Below, in pieces: positions 34,440 through 42,560 of a stretch of 49,168 nt of DNA. The position numbers and the translations under genes were made by a program. The stretch lies in NCBI GenBank assembly GCA_020833645.1, contig JAJHRQ010000008.1:1-49168 (forward strand). Reading direction: 5' to 3'. Position 1 is the stretch's first letter. Each line of letters begins with the position of its first letter. This stretch comes from Thermocrinis sp. Its GTDB lineage: Bacteria; Aquificota; Aquificia; Aquificales; Aquificaceae. The notes under the pieces are model-generated. The model saw only the letters and a list, made by a program, of their open reading frames with translations. It was not told the origin of the DNA and searched no databases.

Positions 34440-36011
34440 ATGATGTTTGTTAGCCTACAGTTCAAGCTTGAACTGAAAAGGGAAGACAAACAAAAACTCA
34501 TAAAGCTTATGCGTAAGCAATCCTCTGCCATCCGTGTAGCATACAATATGCTAAAGGAGTTGGAAAAAGAAAAAACAAAAAACCCACACGCCCAAATATA
34601 CCAAAGACTGAGACAGCTATTTCCTGAATTACCAACTAAATACATTGACTCAGCCATTTACAAGGCTAAGCAGTATCCTACCGATAAACCAGTGGTATTT
34701 GGAGGCAAAAGACTTTTTGAAAAGCTTTGTAAAAATCATCTTTCAGGAAAGACAAGAGAAAAACCTAAAAAGCAGTGGAGAGAACTAAGACAAGGAACAC
34801 TTATAAGCATTGGGTCAAAATCAGACAAAGGAAACAGACTAATGAGATTTGAAGACCTAAAAGGACAGATTTACCTTAGAATTACCACAGGAAACAGAGA
34901 GTTTGTCTACGCAAAAGTGTTAAGAGAGCCAAGCAACAGCAAAGACAAGTGGCTCACTTTTATGGCTATGCTTTTAGAAAGTTGGCAAACAAAAAATTAC
35001 TTTGCCTACACAGTGGAGTTAAAGCTGAGGGAAGGAGAATTTTATGGAAGCGTATCCTTTGAACTTCCAATGCCCAAGGTAAGATACACCAAAGAGAACG
35101 GAGTAATAGCCATAGACACAAACGCATCACCTATCCACTTAGCCATAACGGAAGTGTCAAAAACTGGAGAGCTACTAAGCTACAAGACCATCAGCCTACA
35201 CCACCTTTTAGGACTTTCACAAAACAGTAAAGAACACCAAGAATGGATATTAGCCCATCAGATAGTGGATTTGGCTATTGAGAAAGGTAAAGCTATAGCC
35301 GTAGAAAACCTAAAGAAACTCAAAAAAGGAGTGCGTAGGGATGGAAAAGCTGAGTTAAGAAAAGGACTTCATAATTGGAACGCCAAAAAGTTTTTGCAAA
35401 AGCTAAAGAGGGTAGCACTGTTAAAGGGGGTGGAAGTAATAGAGGTAAATCCCGCCTACACATCAGTTATAGGCATGCTAAAGTATGCACCGCAGTTAAG
35501 CGTAGATAAAGACATAGCTGGAGCTTATGTGATAGGGAGGAGGGCACTGGGCTTTAAAGAGGACATGCCCGAGAATTACGAGAGGCTTTTAAAAGACAAA
35601 GCATATTTAGAGTTTGCCCTAAAGAGGTATGAAGAGAGGGAAAAAGAACTTAGAGAACTTATAGAGAAGGAAAGCAACGAATACAAGGGAAATGCACTAA
35701 AAAGCGAACTAAGGAGTGTAGAGAATTCAAAAAAGCTACTAATCAATCTCCTACAAAGCCTTCAGAGCGAGTCAAGCGGATGTGAGGGAGCCAACGGAAG
35801 GAATCCCGAGCAGGGAAGGGTAGCAAAAACTACCCTTCAAAGTGTTTGGCAAGTTCTGAAGGTAGCCCTCCTCTTCCCTATCCTTGGAGGGGTCTTACCG
35901 AGAGACCTTTCTCCTCTGAAGCCCGTGTTGGTGGAAGGGGTGTGGGATAGGGTGAGGAGTAGGTTAGTTCCCTTTGAGGCTGGGGGGACGGTCCCAATAA
36001 GGGATTTTTAG
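34440..36011 (+). CDS. TnpB-like RuvC-domain protein
   Basis: The 523-residue protein starts with MFVSLQFKLEL (ATG at 34440 or 34443). The RuvC triad is visible: Asp226 in IAIDTNASP, Glu289 in AVENLKKLK and Asp358 in DKDIAGAY. The zinc finger normally between the second and third motifs is absent: NPAYTSVIGMLKYAPQ has no cysteine. The C-terminal 80 or so residues, rich in Gly, Val and Pro, are read through a structured DNA region and may not be a true protein domain. TnpB proteins are RNA-guided nucleases; whether this zinc-finger-less form is one is open. Confidence 0.82.
   Translation: MMFVSLQFKLELKREDKQKLIKLMRKQSSAIRVAYNMLKELEKEKTKNPHAQIYQRLRQLFPELPTKYIDSAIYKAKQYPTDKPVVFGGKRLFEKLCKNHLSGKTREKPKKQWRELRQGTLISIGSKSDKGNRLMRFEDLKGQIYLRITTGNREFVYAKVLREPSNSKDKWLTFMAMLLESWQTKNYFAYTVELKLREGEFYGSVSFELPMPKVRYTKENGVIAIDTNASPIHLAITEVSKTGELLSYKTISLHHLLGLSQNSKEHQEWILAHQIVDLAIEKGKAIAVENLKKLKKGVRRDGKAELRKGLHNWNAKKFLQKLKRVALLKGVEVIEVNPAYTSVIGMLKYAPQLSVDKDIAGAYVIGRRALGFKEDMPENYERLLKDKAYLEFALKRYEEREKELRELIEKESNEYKGNALKSELRSVENSKKLLINLLQSLQSESSGCEGANGRNPEQGRVAKTTLQSVWQVLKVALLFPILGGVLPRDLSPLKPVLVEGVWDRVRSRLVPFEAGGTVPIRDF
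35815..35838 (+). ncRNA. Hairpin in the 3' part of tnpB; candidate guide-RNA region
   Basis: A perfect 9-bp stem GAAGGGTAG / CTACCCTTC with a 6-nt loop lies inside the reading frame's C-terminal end and is identical in copy 1 (41-64). In TnpB systems the guide (omega/re) RNA is made from the 3' end of the gene and the element's end. Overlap of a conserved hairpin with an odd protein tail fits that arrangement. The RNA itself is not demonstrated. Confidence 0.4.
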
Positions 36012-36118
36012 AACAGCCTCACCTGCTCTATAAGGGTTGTTTTTCCGCTGTTGTGATATCCCACAAAGAATACCAGCTTGAGTTTTTTGTCCATTGGGTA
36101 TAATTTTATTTATCGTAA

Positions 36119-36195
36119 GGAGGGTGTAGCTCAGTTGGTAGAGCAGTGGACTGTGGATCCACGGGTCGCGGGTTCGAGTCCCGTCACCCTCCCCA
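36119..36195 (+). tRNA. tRNA-His (anticodon GTG)
   Basis: The cloverleaf has the extra 5' G of tRNA-His (G-1 at 36119) facing discriminator C (36192), acceptor stem GAGGGTG/CACCCTC, D-arm GCTC..GAGC, anticodon stem GTGGA/TCCAC with anticodon GTG, and T-arm GCGGG TTCGAGT CCCGT. CCA is encoded at 36193-36195. It lies 25 bases from the mobB start on the other strand, and 18 bases before pepA. Confidence 0.95.
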
Positions 36196-36213
36196 CCATA
36201 AAAGGAGGCACCC

Positions 36214-37671
36214 ATGGAAGTCCTTTCTGTTGATAAAACTATAGAGAATGTCCAATGTCCTATAGCTATCCTGCTCTACGAGGATGATCAATCCAACCTG
36301 AACTTTTTAAAAGACCTGGTGCAGGATGCCAAGCTTTTAATGTCTGCAGAGAACTTTAAGGGTAAAGAGGGTTCCACTGCAAAGCTTAACCTTTTGAGGG
36401 ATGGAAAGGTTATAACTCTTTACTTGGCGGGCTTGGGCCCAAAGGAAAAGGCGCACATAGATAGCTTTAGAAGGGCGACAGCTCTCATAGTCAAAAGGGC
36501 AAAGAAGGACAAGGTCCAAAGCCTTTTTGTGTATGCGGGGGAAAATTTGGACGAAAAGACTACCCAAGCCATAACGGAGGGTGCTATCCTCGGAGATTAC
36601 CGCTTTGACAAGTATAAAACCCAAAAGGAAGAGGAAGAAACAAAGCTTTCTACGGTAGAAATCTATAAAGGAGATGAAAGAGGAATAAGGATAGGGCAAA
36701 TCCTGGCAAACGCCCAAAGGTTTGTAAGGGACCTTGTCAATGAGCCGGGCAATGTGATCAACCCTATAACCCTTGCGGAAATAGCTCAGAAGCTTGCGCA
36801 GGAGCACGGGCTTGAGTGTAAGGTCTATGATGAAAAGCAAATTCAAGAGATGGGCATGCTTGCCCTTTGGAGTGTAGGAAAGGGCTCCGCAACACCACCC
36901 AGGTTCATACACCTTACCTACAAGCCAGAGGGCGAGCCAAAGGATAGGGTGGTCTTTGTGGGCAAGGGTTTGACCTTTGACAGTGGAGGGCTGAACATAA
37001 AGACGGGTGATTATATGAGGACTATGAAGATGGACAAGGCGGGTGCTTGCACTGTTTTGGGTATTATGAAGGCAGTCGCTCAGTTAAAGCTCCCAGTGGA
37101 GGTGCACGGGATCATAGGTGCAGCGGAGAACATGCCCAGCGGAACCGCATACAGACCCGATGACATCATAAGGGCAATGAACGGAAAGACCATTGAAATA
37201 GACAACACGGACGCAGAAGGTAGAGTTACATTGGCGGACGCCCTTTCTTATGCGTCAAACTTAGAGCCCTCTTGGATTATAGATTTGGCCACTCTGACGG
37301 GTGCCTGTATGGTAGCCCTCGGAGAATACACTGCAGGACTCTTTACCAACGACCCAGCCTTTGGAGAGGAGCTCATAAAGGTCTCCAAAAGGACTGGAGA
37401 AAGACTCTGGATGTTGCCAATGGATGATAGAAAGCTGAGGGAGAAGATCAAGAAGGGTGATGGGGATGTTCTAAACAGCGGTGGAAGGTATGGGGGTGCC
37501 ATAACCGCCGCCATGTTTTTGGAGGAGTTTGTGAAGGAGGGCATAAAGTGGATCCACCTGGACATAGCCGGACCTGCTTACTTCAAAGAGGAGTTTGACT
37601 ATTACTCAAAGGGTGCCACGGGCTTTGGGCTTAGAACTTGCGTGGAGTATCTGATGGAGAAATATCAATGA
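36214..37671 (+). CDS. pepA: Leucyl aminopeptidase (M17 family)
   Basis: The 485-residue protein has an N-terminal macrodomain-like part and a C-terminal M17 catalytic part with FVGKGLTFDSGGLNIK, the signature NTDAEGRVTLADAL and the metal-binding MKMDKAGA. It removes N-terminal residues from peptides using two divalent metals. AAAGGAGG precedes the ATG. It overlaps queH by 4 nt. Confidence 0.95.
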   Translation: MEVLSVDKTIENVQCPIAILLYEDDQSNLNFLKDLVQDAKLLMSAENFKGKEGSTAKLNLLRDGKVITLYLAGLGPKEKAHIDSFRRATALIVKRAKKDKVQSLFVYAGENLDEKTTQAITEGAILGDYRFDKYKTQKEEEETKLSTVEIYKGDERGIRIGQILANAQRFVRDLVNEPGNVINPITLAEIAQKLAQEHGLECKVYDEKQIQEMGMLALWSVGKGSATPPRFIHLTYKPEGEPKDRVVFVGKGLTFDSGGLNIKTGDYMRTMKMDKAGACTVLGIMKAVAQLKLPVEVHGIIGAAENMPSGTAYRPDDIIRAMNGKTIEIDNTDAEGRVTLADALSYASNLEPSWIIDLATLTGACMVALGEYTAGLFTNDPAFGEELIKVSKRTGERLWMLPMDDRKLREKIKKGDGDVLNSGGRYGGAITAAMFLEEFVKEGIKWIHLDIAGPAYFKEEFDYYSKGATGFGLRTCVEYLMEKYQ

Positions 37672-38906
37672 AAATATTGGTGCATGTATGCTGTGCTCCC
37701 GATGCAGTCTATTTTCTAAAAAGGCTCAGAGAAGACTTTCCACAGGCGGAGATCTTTGCCTTCTTTTACGACCCAAACATACACCCATACGAGGAGTACA
37801 GGCTGAGGCTTTTGGAGACTGAAAGAACGTGCCATCATCTGGGCATTACCCTTTACGAAGGAGAGTATGATCTGGAAAGCTGGATGAAAGCGGTAAAGGG
37901 CTTAGAAGAGGAACCAGAGAGGGGAAAAAGGTGTGAGGTTTGCTTTGATTACCGACTACAAAGGTCTGTAAAATTTGCCAAGGAGATATCTGCTACACAC
38001 TTTACCACAACCCTTTTGATGAGTCCGAAAAAGGACTTTAAGACCCTTTCGGAGGTGGGCAGAAGGCTCTCAGAGTCTGAAGGTATAGAGTTTTTGGCGC
38101 TGGACTACAGAAAGGGTGGTGGCACGCAAGAGATGTATAGGCTTTCAAAGGAGCTTGAGCTTTACCACCAAGATTACTGCGGATGCATATACGGGCTTTT
38201 CAAACAGAAGAGAGAAAAGGCAATGTGGGACCTTATCTCCTTTGGAGGAAGAAGACCGGGCAGTAGGGAGGAAAGGCTCTTCATAAAAGAGGTTCGGCTT
38301 TTTGCAGAAAAGCTCGGTCTATCTTGCAAAGAGTGGGAGTTCTCCTTTTTAAACTGGAAACTCCTACACTCAAGCTTGAAGGTGGGAGAGGTAGCCATCC
38401 CTCACTATGTGGTGCCCTTTTCAAGGGCTATCAAGGGCATCTTAAAGGGTAAGCCAGAAGAAGTAACGGAGGATGTCCTCTACTACAAAAAGGGATTAAA
38501 GGTGTTGCTTTTGGAAAGGCTTCAGGACAGACCCATTGAGGAGATAAACCCTATTTCAGACCCTACCTTTTTGGTGGATAAAAGCTACAGGGAAATGCTC
38601 TTGGAAAAACCCATAAGTGCCCAATTAGAGGCGGAGCTGAGCTGGGACACCTCAAGCGTCCTGCTGGTGGGTTCTCAAGAGGCTGAGAAGCTCTTAGGCT
38701 TTCCTGCGGATACGCTACAAGACCAAAGGGGCGTCAGCCTACAAGAAATCTGTGATTTCATACAAGAGAAAGAGAAGGAAATAAGGGAAGGGAGCTTGGC
38801 GGTAGCCTTGCTAGGTGCTGAGTCCTTGGGCAGGAGCGGTAGCAGGTTCTTAGAGGAGCGTTTGGGAATAAAGGTAGAGGGAGCTCAATGGACGCACTGC
38901 TGTTAG
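37668..38906 (+). CDS. queH: Epoxyqueuosine reductase QueH with a C-terminal extension
   Basis: The first about 190 residues of this 412-residue protein match QueH (DUF208): HVCCAPDAVYFL, the KRCEVCFDYRL and YCGCIYG cysteines that bind iron-sulfur and zinc, and the DYRKGGG motif. QueH reduces epoxyqueuosine to queuosine in tRNA. The remaining 220 residues (FGGRRPGSREERLF onward) do not match the usual family length and I do not recognise them. The start is ATG 37668, overlapping pepA. The end overlaps plsY by 19 nt. Confidence 0.85.
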   Translation: MKILVHVCCAPDAVYFLKRLREDFPQAEIFAFFYDPNIHPYEEYRLRLLETERTCHHLGITLYEGEYDLESWMKAVKGLEEEPERGKRCEVCFDYRLQRSVKFAKEISATHFTTTLLMSPKKDFKTLSEVGRRLSESEGIEFLALDYRKGGGTQEMYRLSKELELYHQDYCGCIYGLFKQKREKAMWDLISFGGRRPGSREERLFIKEVRLFAEKLGLSCKEWEFSFLNWKLLHSSLKVGEVAIPHYVVPFSRAIKGILKGKPEEVTEDVLYYKKGLKVLLLERLQDRPIEEINPISDPTFLVDKSYREMLLEKPISAQLEAELSWDTSSVLLVGSQEAEKLLGFPADTLQDQRGVSLQEICDFIQEKEKEIREGSLAVALLGAESLGRSGSRFLEERLGIKVEGAQWTHCC

Positions 38907-39469
38907 TGGTTTTTGCCTATCTTTTGGGCTCTGTGCTCTTTGGGGAGGTGGTGGCAAAGAGTAAGGGCATAGACTTGAGGACTGTTGGTAGTGGCAACGT
39001 GGGTGCCACTAACGTGGCAAGGGCTTTGGGCAAAAAGTATGCCCTGCTGGTCTTTCTGCTGGACCTTTTTAAGGGCTTTTTTCCAGTTCTTTTATCAAGG
39101 TTTTACTTTGGTCTTGACAGTTGGACTACCTTCTTTGTAGGACTCTTTGCCTTTCTTGGGCATCTTTACCCTGTCTTTCATGGCTTTAGAGGGGGCAAAG
39201 GTGTAGCAACCGCCTTTGGAGTGCTTTTGGGCGTTTCTCCCTTTTTAGCCATTCTTTCCCTATCGGTTTGGCTTTTGGTTTTTAAGCTAAAGGGCTATGT
39301 TTCCTTAGCTTCCCTCAGTGCCTCCGCCTTTGCGGTGGTCTTGTCTTTCTTTTTGTTGCCCTTTAAGCTCTTTTTGATGAGCCTTATCATTGGTGTTTTT
39401 ATCTTTTACAGGCACAGAGATAACATAAAAAGGCTTTTGGAGGGAACAGAACTTGGCTTTAAAAGATGA
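38888..39469 (+). CDS. plsY: Acyl-phosphate glycerol-3-phosphate acyltransferase
   Basis: The 193-residue membrane protein has five hydrophobic segments and the three PlsY motifs: GSGNVGATNVARALG, HLYPVFHGFRGGKGVA and the later HRDNIKRLLEGTE. It makes lysophosphatidate from acyl-phosphate and glycerol-3-phosphate, the first step of membrane lipid synthesis. It overlaps queH by 19 nt and the following gene by 4 nt. Confidence 0.94.
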   Translation: MDALLLVVFAYLLGSVLFGEVVAKSKGIDLRTVGSGNVGATNVARALGKKYALLVFLLDLFKGFFPVLLSRFYFGLDSWTTFFVGLFAFLGHLYPVFHGFRGGKGVATAFGVLLGVSPFLAILSLSVWLLVFKLKGYVSLASLSASAFAVVLSFFLLPFKLFLMSLIIGVFIFYRHRDNIKRLLEGTELGFKR

Positions 39470-40902
39470 AGTTTGTCCTGGGCTTTAACCTTCTGCTTCT
39501 TCTCTTTAGGGTTCTCTATGTGCTTTATTCCCCTTTAGACCTTACTCCAGAGGAAGCCCAATACTGGGATTGGTCAAGACACTTGGACCTAAGCTACTAC
39601 TCAAAGCCCCCTATGGTGGCATACGCAAACTTTTTAACCACATCCCTTTTGGGAAACACCGAGCTGGCGGTTAGGATCACTCCGATCGTTCTATCCTTTT
39701 TGATGTCTATCTTTACCTACTTTTTTGCTAAAAAACTCTTTGACGATAGAGTTGCGGTAATTTCTTCAACCCTCCCCCAGCTTTCCGTGGGCTTGGCTAT
39801 CAACTCCCTTCTCATGACTACAGACGCCCTGCTGATATTCTTTTGGGGCTTGAGCCTGATGGCTTTTTGGTATGCGTTGGAAAAAAACAGTGCCTTTTGG
39901 TGGCTGTTGCTGGGTATTTTTTCCGGCTTTGCCTTTTTGAGTAAATACTCCGCAGTCTTTCTTTTGCCTTTAGCCTTGCTTTACCTTAGCATATACAAAA
40001 GAGAAGTACTTTGGTCTGCCAAAACTTACCTTAGCCTGTTGCCACCCCTTTTTATGAGTCTGCCGGTGCTTTACTGGAACTACAAGCATCAGTTTGTTTC
40101 CTATAAGCATGTTTCCACCTTGGCGACCAAGCATGCAAGCCTTTTTAACCTAAGTAGCCTTTTGGAGTATTTAGGAGGACAGATGCTTTTGGTTTCAATC
40201 CTTCCCTTCTTTTTTATGCTTAAGGGATGGCTTATGGGCTGGAAGGACAGAAGGCTTGGTTTTTTGACAGTGTTTTCTCTTCCCATCTTTCTGTTCTTTT
40301 TGGTCCTATCTTTGAGAAAGCATGTGGAAGCCAACTGGTCCGGCTTTGCCTACTTTGGCGGTTTTTTGCTGGCGAACTATTACCTCTCCAAAAGCAGGTT
40401 TTTGAAGCCCACATATGCTTTAAGTTTTGTCCTCTTTATCTTACTCCACTTTAGCCCAATTTTGGACAAGGTGGGGTTAAAAAACCTTTTGCCCCCAAAC
40501 AGAGACCCAGTCAAAGTGGCAATAGGCTGGGAACTTCTGGGTAAAGAGGTGAGCAAACTCTACACAGGGCAGGAAATAATCCTTAGCCCTCACTATCAAA
40601 TATCCGCAGAGCTTGCCTTTTACACAGAGGGAAATCCACGCACCTACTGTATAAACCTTGGAAGGCGTATGAACCAGTATGACCTTTGGAGAGAAAGTAT
40701 GAATAACTACATAGGCAAAGACGGCATATACGTGGATTATTCACCCATCGATGACAGAGTTTTGGAGGGTTTTGAGGGTATAATAGAACACAGGGTTTTA
40801 CCCATCCGTTGGAGGGGAGAGGTGGTTTTGGAGTTCCATATATACAAGCTCAAAAACTACAAACACACAATAAAGGAGGAAAGAATGTTTGAAGGTTATT
40901 AG
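39466..40902 (+). CDS. GT39/ArnT-type membrane glycosyltransferase
   Basis: The 478-residue protein has about eleven membrane helices after the N-terminal motif LTPEEAQYWDWSRHLDLSYYSKPP, which marks the undecaprenyl-phosphate sugar-using ArnT/PMT-like transferases (the DxE-type acidic site is near residue 26-30). The soluble C-terminal part has YTEGNPRTYCINLGRRMNQYD. It probably moves a sugar to a periplasmic acceptor; the acceptor is unknown. It overlaps the next gene by 14 nt. Confidence 0.85.
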   Translation: MKFVLGFNLLLLLFRVLYVLYSPLDLTPEEAQYWDWSRHLDLSYYSKPPMVAYANFLTTSLLGNTELAVRITPIVLSFLMSIFTYFFAKKLFDDRVAVISSTLPQLSVGLAINSLLMTTDALLIFFWGLSLMAFWYALEKNSAFWWLLLGIFSGFAFLSKYSAVFLLPLALLYLSIYKREVLWSAKTYLSLLPPLFMSLPVLYWNYKHQFVSYKHVSTLATKHASLFNLSSLLEYLGGQMLLVSILPFFFMLKGWLMGWKDRRLGFLTVFSLPIFLFFLVLSLRKHVEANWSGFAYFGGFLLANYYLSKSRFLKPTYALSFVLFILLHFSPILDKVGLKNLLPPNRDPVKVAIGWELLGKEVSKLYTGQEIILSPHYQISAELAFYTEGNPRTYCINLGRRMNQYDLWRESMNNYIGKDGIYVDYSPIDDRVLEGFEGIIEHRVLPIRWRGEVVLEFHIYKLKNYKHTIKEERMFEGY

Positions 40903-41731
40903 GTGGCTTTTGTCTTTTTATATTTTTGGCTACCTTTTTTACCATCTTACCCCAGTTTTTTATGCAGTTCATGTAAATTATGCACCCCCAAAGCCTGCTC
41001 CACTGCCATATCAGAAAACCTGCAAGGTGGTCTTTGGTGTAAAAACTGCCCTTGATAGAGGTGTTGGAAGGCCAGGTTCCTTGGAAAGGACATTAGAAGA
41101 AAAGGGTATAACCTTTTCTTTTGGACACTCCATTGACTACTCCCCACGCATCAAAAAAGGCAATGTGCCAGAAGGCTATGGATACAGAGACTTGGGCAGA
41201 TTAACTCTCTTTTCTTACTTTATCTTTGCGTACATACCAGAGCTTATAACCTTTTCGGAGAGGGAGGACCCATACGGACTTTTGAACCCAAGGGATTGCA
41301 AGCCCATTCTTTCGGACCTCCCTGTGCTTGTTTCTACTCCTTTGGGAGAGCTTCCAAGTTATTCGTTTGTCTTGGGAAAACGGTGGAACCTTGCCTATCC
41401 AGATTGCGATAGCATGCTCTCCTTTTACCCAGTGGTAGGCAGGGAGTTCAGCTTTTCCATATACAGCCCTCCAAAATTAAACCCTCCGCTGGATGCACCC
41501 CTCCCAAAGGCACAGTTAAACCTCAAGGTGGAAGGCAAAAAGGTGCTAATGCTTGTTTATAGAGACGGAAAGCTATCGGAGATATACGACCAACCTCTGC
41601 TTACCCTGAACCTTGAGGAGGAGGGAAGCTATCAGCTAAAGGTTTATAGCTATAAATTTAAAGCCTTTGGTTCTTACTTCGGCTTGAGGTTCGTGGGATG
41701 CCTTTCGGAGATAAGGGTTAAGCCCTTTTAA
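40889..41731 (+). CDS. Membrane-anchored protein of unknown function
   Basis: The 280-residue protein has one N-terminal membrane helix (residues about 4-25) and a soluble part with regular strands: FGHSIDYSPRIKK, YGLLNPRDCKPIL, and a C-terminal beta-sandwich-like end (LNLKVEGKKVLMLVYRDGK). No family is recognised. It starts with TTG at 40889, nine bases after AAAGGAGG, inside the end of the glycosyltransferase gene. Translational coupling suggests the two work together at the membrane. Confidence 0.65.
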   Translation: MKVIRWLLSFYIFGYLFYHLTPVFYAVHVNYAPPKPAPLPYQKTCKVVFGVKTALDRGVGRPGSLERTLEEKGITFSFGHSIDYSPRIKKGNVPEGYGYRDLGRLTLFSYFIFAYIPELITFSEREDPYGLLNPRDCKPILSDLPVLVSTPLGELPSYSFVLGKRWNLAYPDCDSMLSFYPVVGREFSFSIYSPPKLNPPLDAPLPKAQLNLKVEGKKVLMLVYRDGKLSEIYDQPLLTLNLEEEGSYQLKVYSYKFKAFGSYFGLRFVGCLSEIRVKPF

Positions 41732-41775
41732 GTCCGTTAGTTTGTAGGTTTTCCGTTTGAGAGTATAAAGGCTCT

Positions 41776-42216
41776 TTAATACTTTCCCGTTATGTAGTCC
41801 GCCACAGAGGAGGCAGCGATCGCTTTGGGCTTTACCACCGGCTTTAGCCCCTGTGCCAACACAAAACCTATTGCTTCTTTGAGGATAACAGAAGAATTGT
41901 GCTGTGGGTTTGGGTTTATGTCTAAATGCACCTCAAAGGGTCTGTTGCCCACCACATCTATGAGCTCCAAAGCGGTATAAACCGCCCTGCTTACCTCCTC
42001 CATGAGCCTTTGTCTTAGGGACCTTATGCGCTCTACTTTTTCCGTCTTCCAAAAGACCTTGGCACCTCTGCATGAATCTATATGAACTACTATCACTGTT
42101 ACAAAGATAGTGCTATCATTTACCTGCCTTGAATCGCAACCCACATATATGGCGGTCTTTTCTGATGTGCTCTTTATAAACTCCCTAACTTCGTCAAAGT
42201 TCTCTATCTGAGGCAT
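41776..42216 (-). CDS. DUF458 RNase H-like protein (YkuK family)
   Basis: The 146-residue protein has IYVGCDSRQVN with a RNase H-like first Asp, TVIVVHIDSCRGAKVFWK, EVHLDINPNPQHNSS and a final AIAASSVADYI. These match DUF458/YkuK, predicted to adopt a ribonuclease H-like fold. Activity is not established. It shares the strand with the next small gene, 16 bases upstream. Confidence 0.82.
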   Translation of the reverse strand: MPQIENFDEVREFIKSTSEKTAIYVGCDSRQVNDSTIFVTVIVVHIDSCRGAKVFWKTEKVERIRSLRQRLMEEVSRAVYTALELIDVVGNRPFEVHLDINPNPQHNSSVILKEAIGFVLAQGLKPVVKPKAIAASSVADYITGKY

Positions 42217-42232
42217 TGAACTTACCTCTAAA

Positions 42233-42541
42233 CTATACGGGCTTCATATAGGTAGGTCTAAAAAGAATCCAATTTTTTAAATTTTCTGCACTTTTGCCGT
42301 AGCATACCTCACACAAAAGCCCCCCTTCCACCAGCTTGGAGTTATCATCACAGCGATCAGTCAGGTTCCAAAACTCGTAGTTATCGTGAAATATGAGCTT
42401 TCCACAACCAAGACAGCTATAGAGCTTGCAACCTTTGGAGTTCAAAAACTCCTCCAGTTCCTGATCTAAGGGCAACTCTTCCATTTCAAAAACCGCTTTC
42501 AAAAACTCCCTTTGTCTTTCAGTTAGTTCCCTAAGTTGCAT
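42233..42541 (-). CDS. Small protein with four zinc-ribbon-type cysteines
   Basis: The 102-residue protein has LYSCLGCGKLIFH and LLCEVCYG, two CxxC pairs about 35 residues apart that should bind zinc, after a helical N-terminus (ELTERQREFLKAV). I do not recognise a family. It starts 19 bases from the divergent mnmG gene, so the two share a very short promoter region. Confidence 0.65.
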   Translation of the reverse strand: MQLRELTERQREFLKAVFEMEELPLDQELEEFLNSKGCKLYSCLGCGKLIFHDNYEFWNLTDRCDDNSKLVEGGLLCEVCYGKSAENLKNWILFRPTYMKPV

Positions 42542-42560
42542 TGGTATATATTTTATCCCT

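Larger units (their letters stand above)
34379..36020 (+). mobile_element. TnpB-only transposable element, copy 2 (intact)
   Basis: The 1642-bp element inserted in mobB. The terminal repeats are GAGACTGTTCTAAAAAT at 34379-34395 and its inverse ATTTTTAGAACAGCCTC at 36004-36020 (one mismatch in 17). The ten bases outside, ACCTGCTCTA, are repeated at 34369-34378 and 36021-36030, and mobB can be rebuilt by removing the element and one copy. Terminal repeats plus target duplication suggest movement by a DDE-type transposase acting in trans; IS200/IS605 elements have neither. There is no other gene in the element. Confidence 0.9.
34017..36094 (-). pseudogene. mobB: MobB (molybdopterin-guanine dinucleotide biosynthesis adaptor), split by a TnpB element
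   Basis: The N-terminal part (36094-36021) has the Walker A motif GYHNSGKTTLIEQ, and the C-terminal part (34378-34017) has YLKHDSKGHA, the DTHRL motif and LLEGWKSR. Joined at the 10-bp duplication ACCTGCTCTA they form a normal MobB of about 145 residues. MobB is a GTP-binding helper of molybdenum cofactor (MGD) synthesis. The insertion lies just behind the P-loop and must inactivate it. MobA is the essential enzyme in other bacteria, so the loss may be tolerated. Confidence 0.88.
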
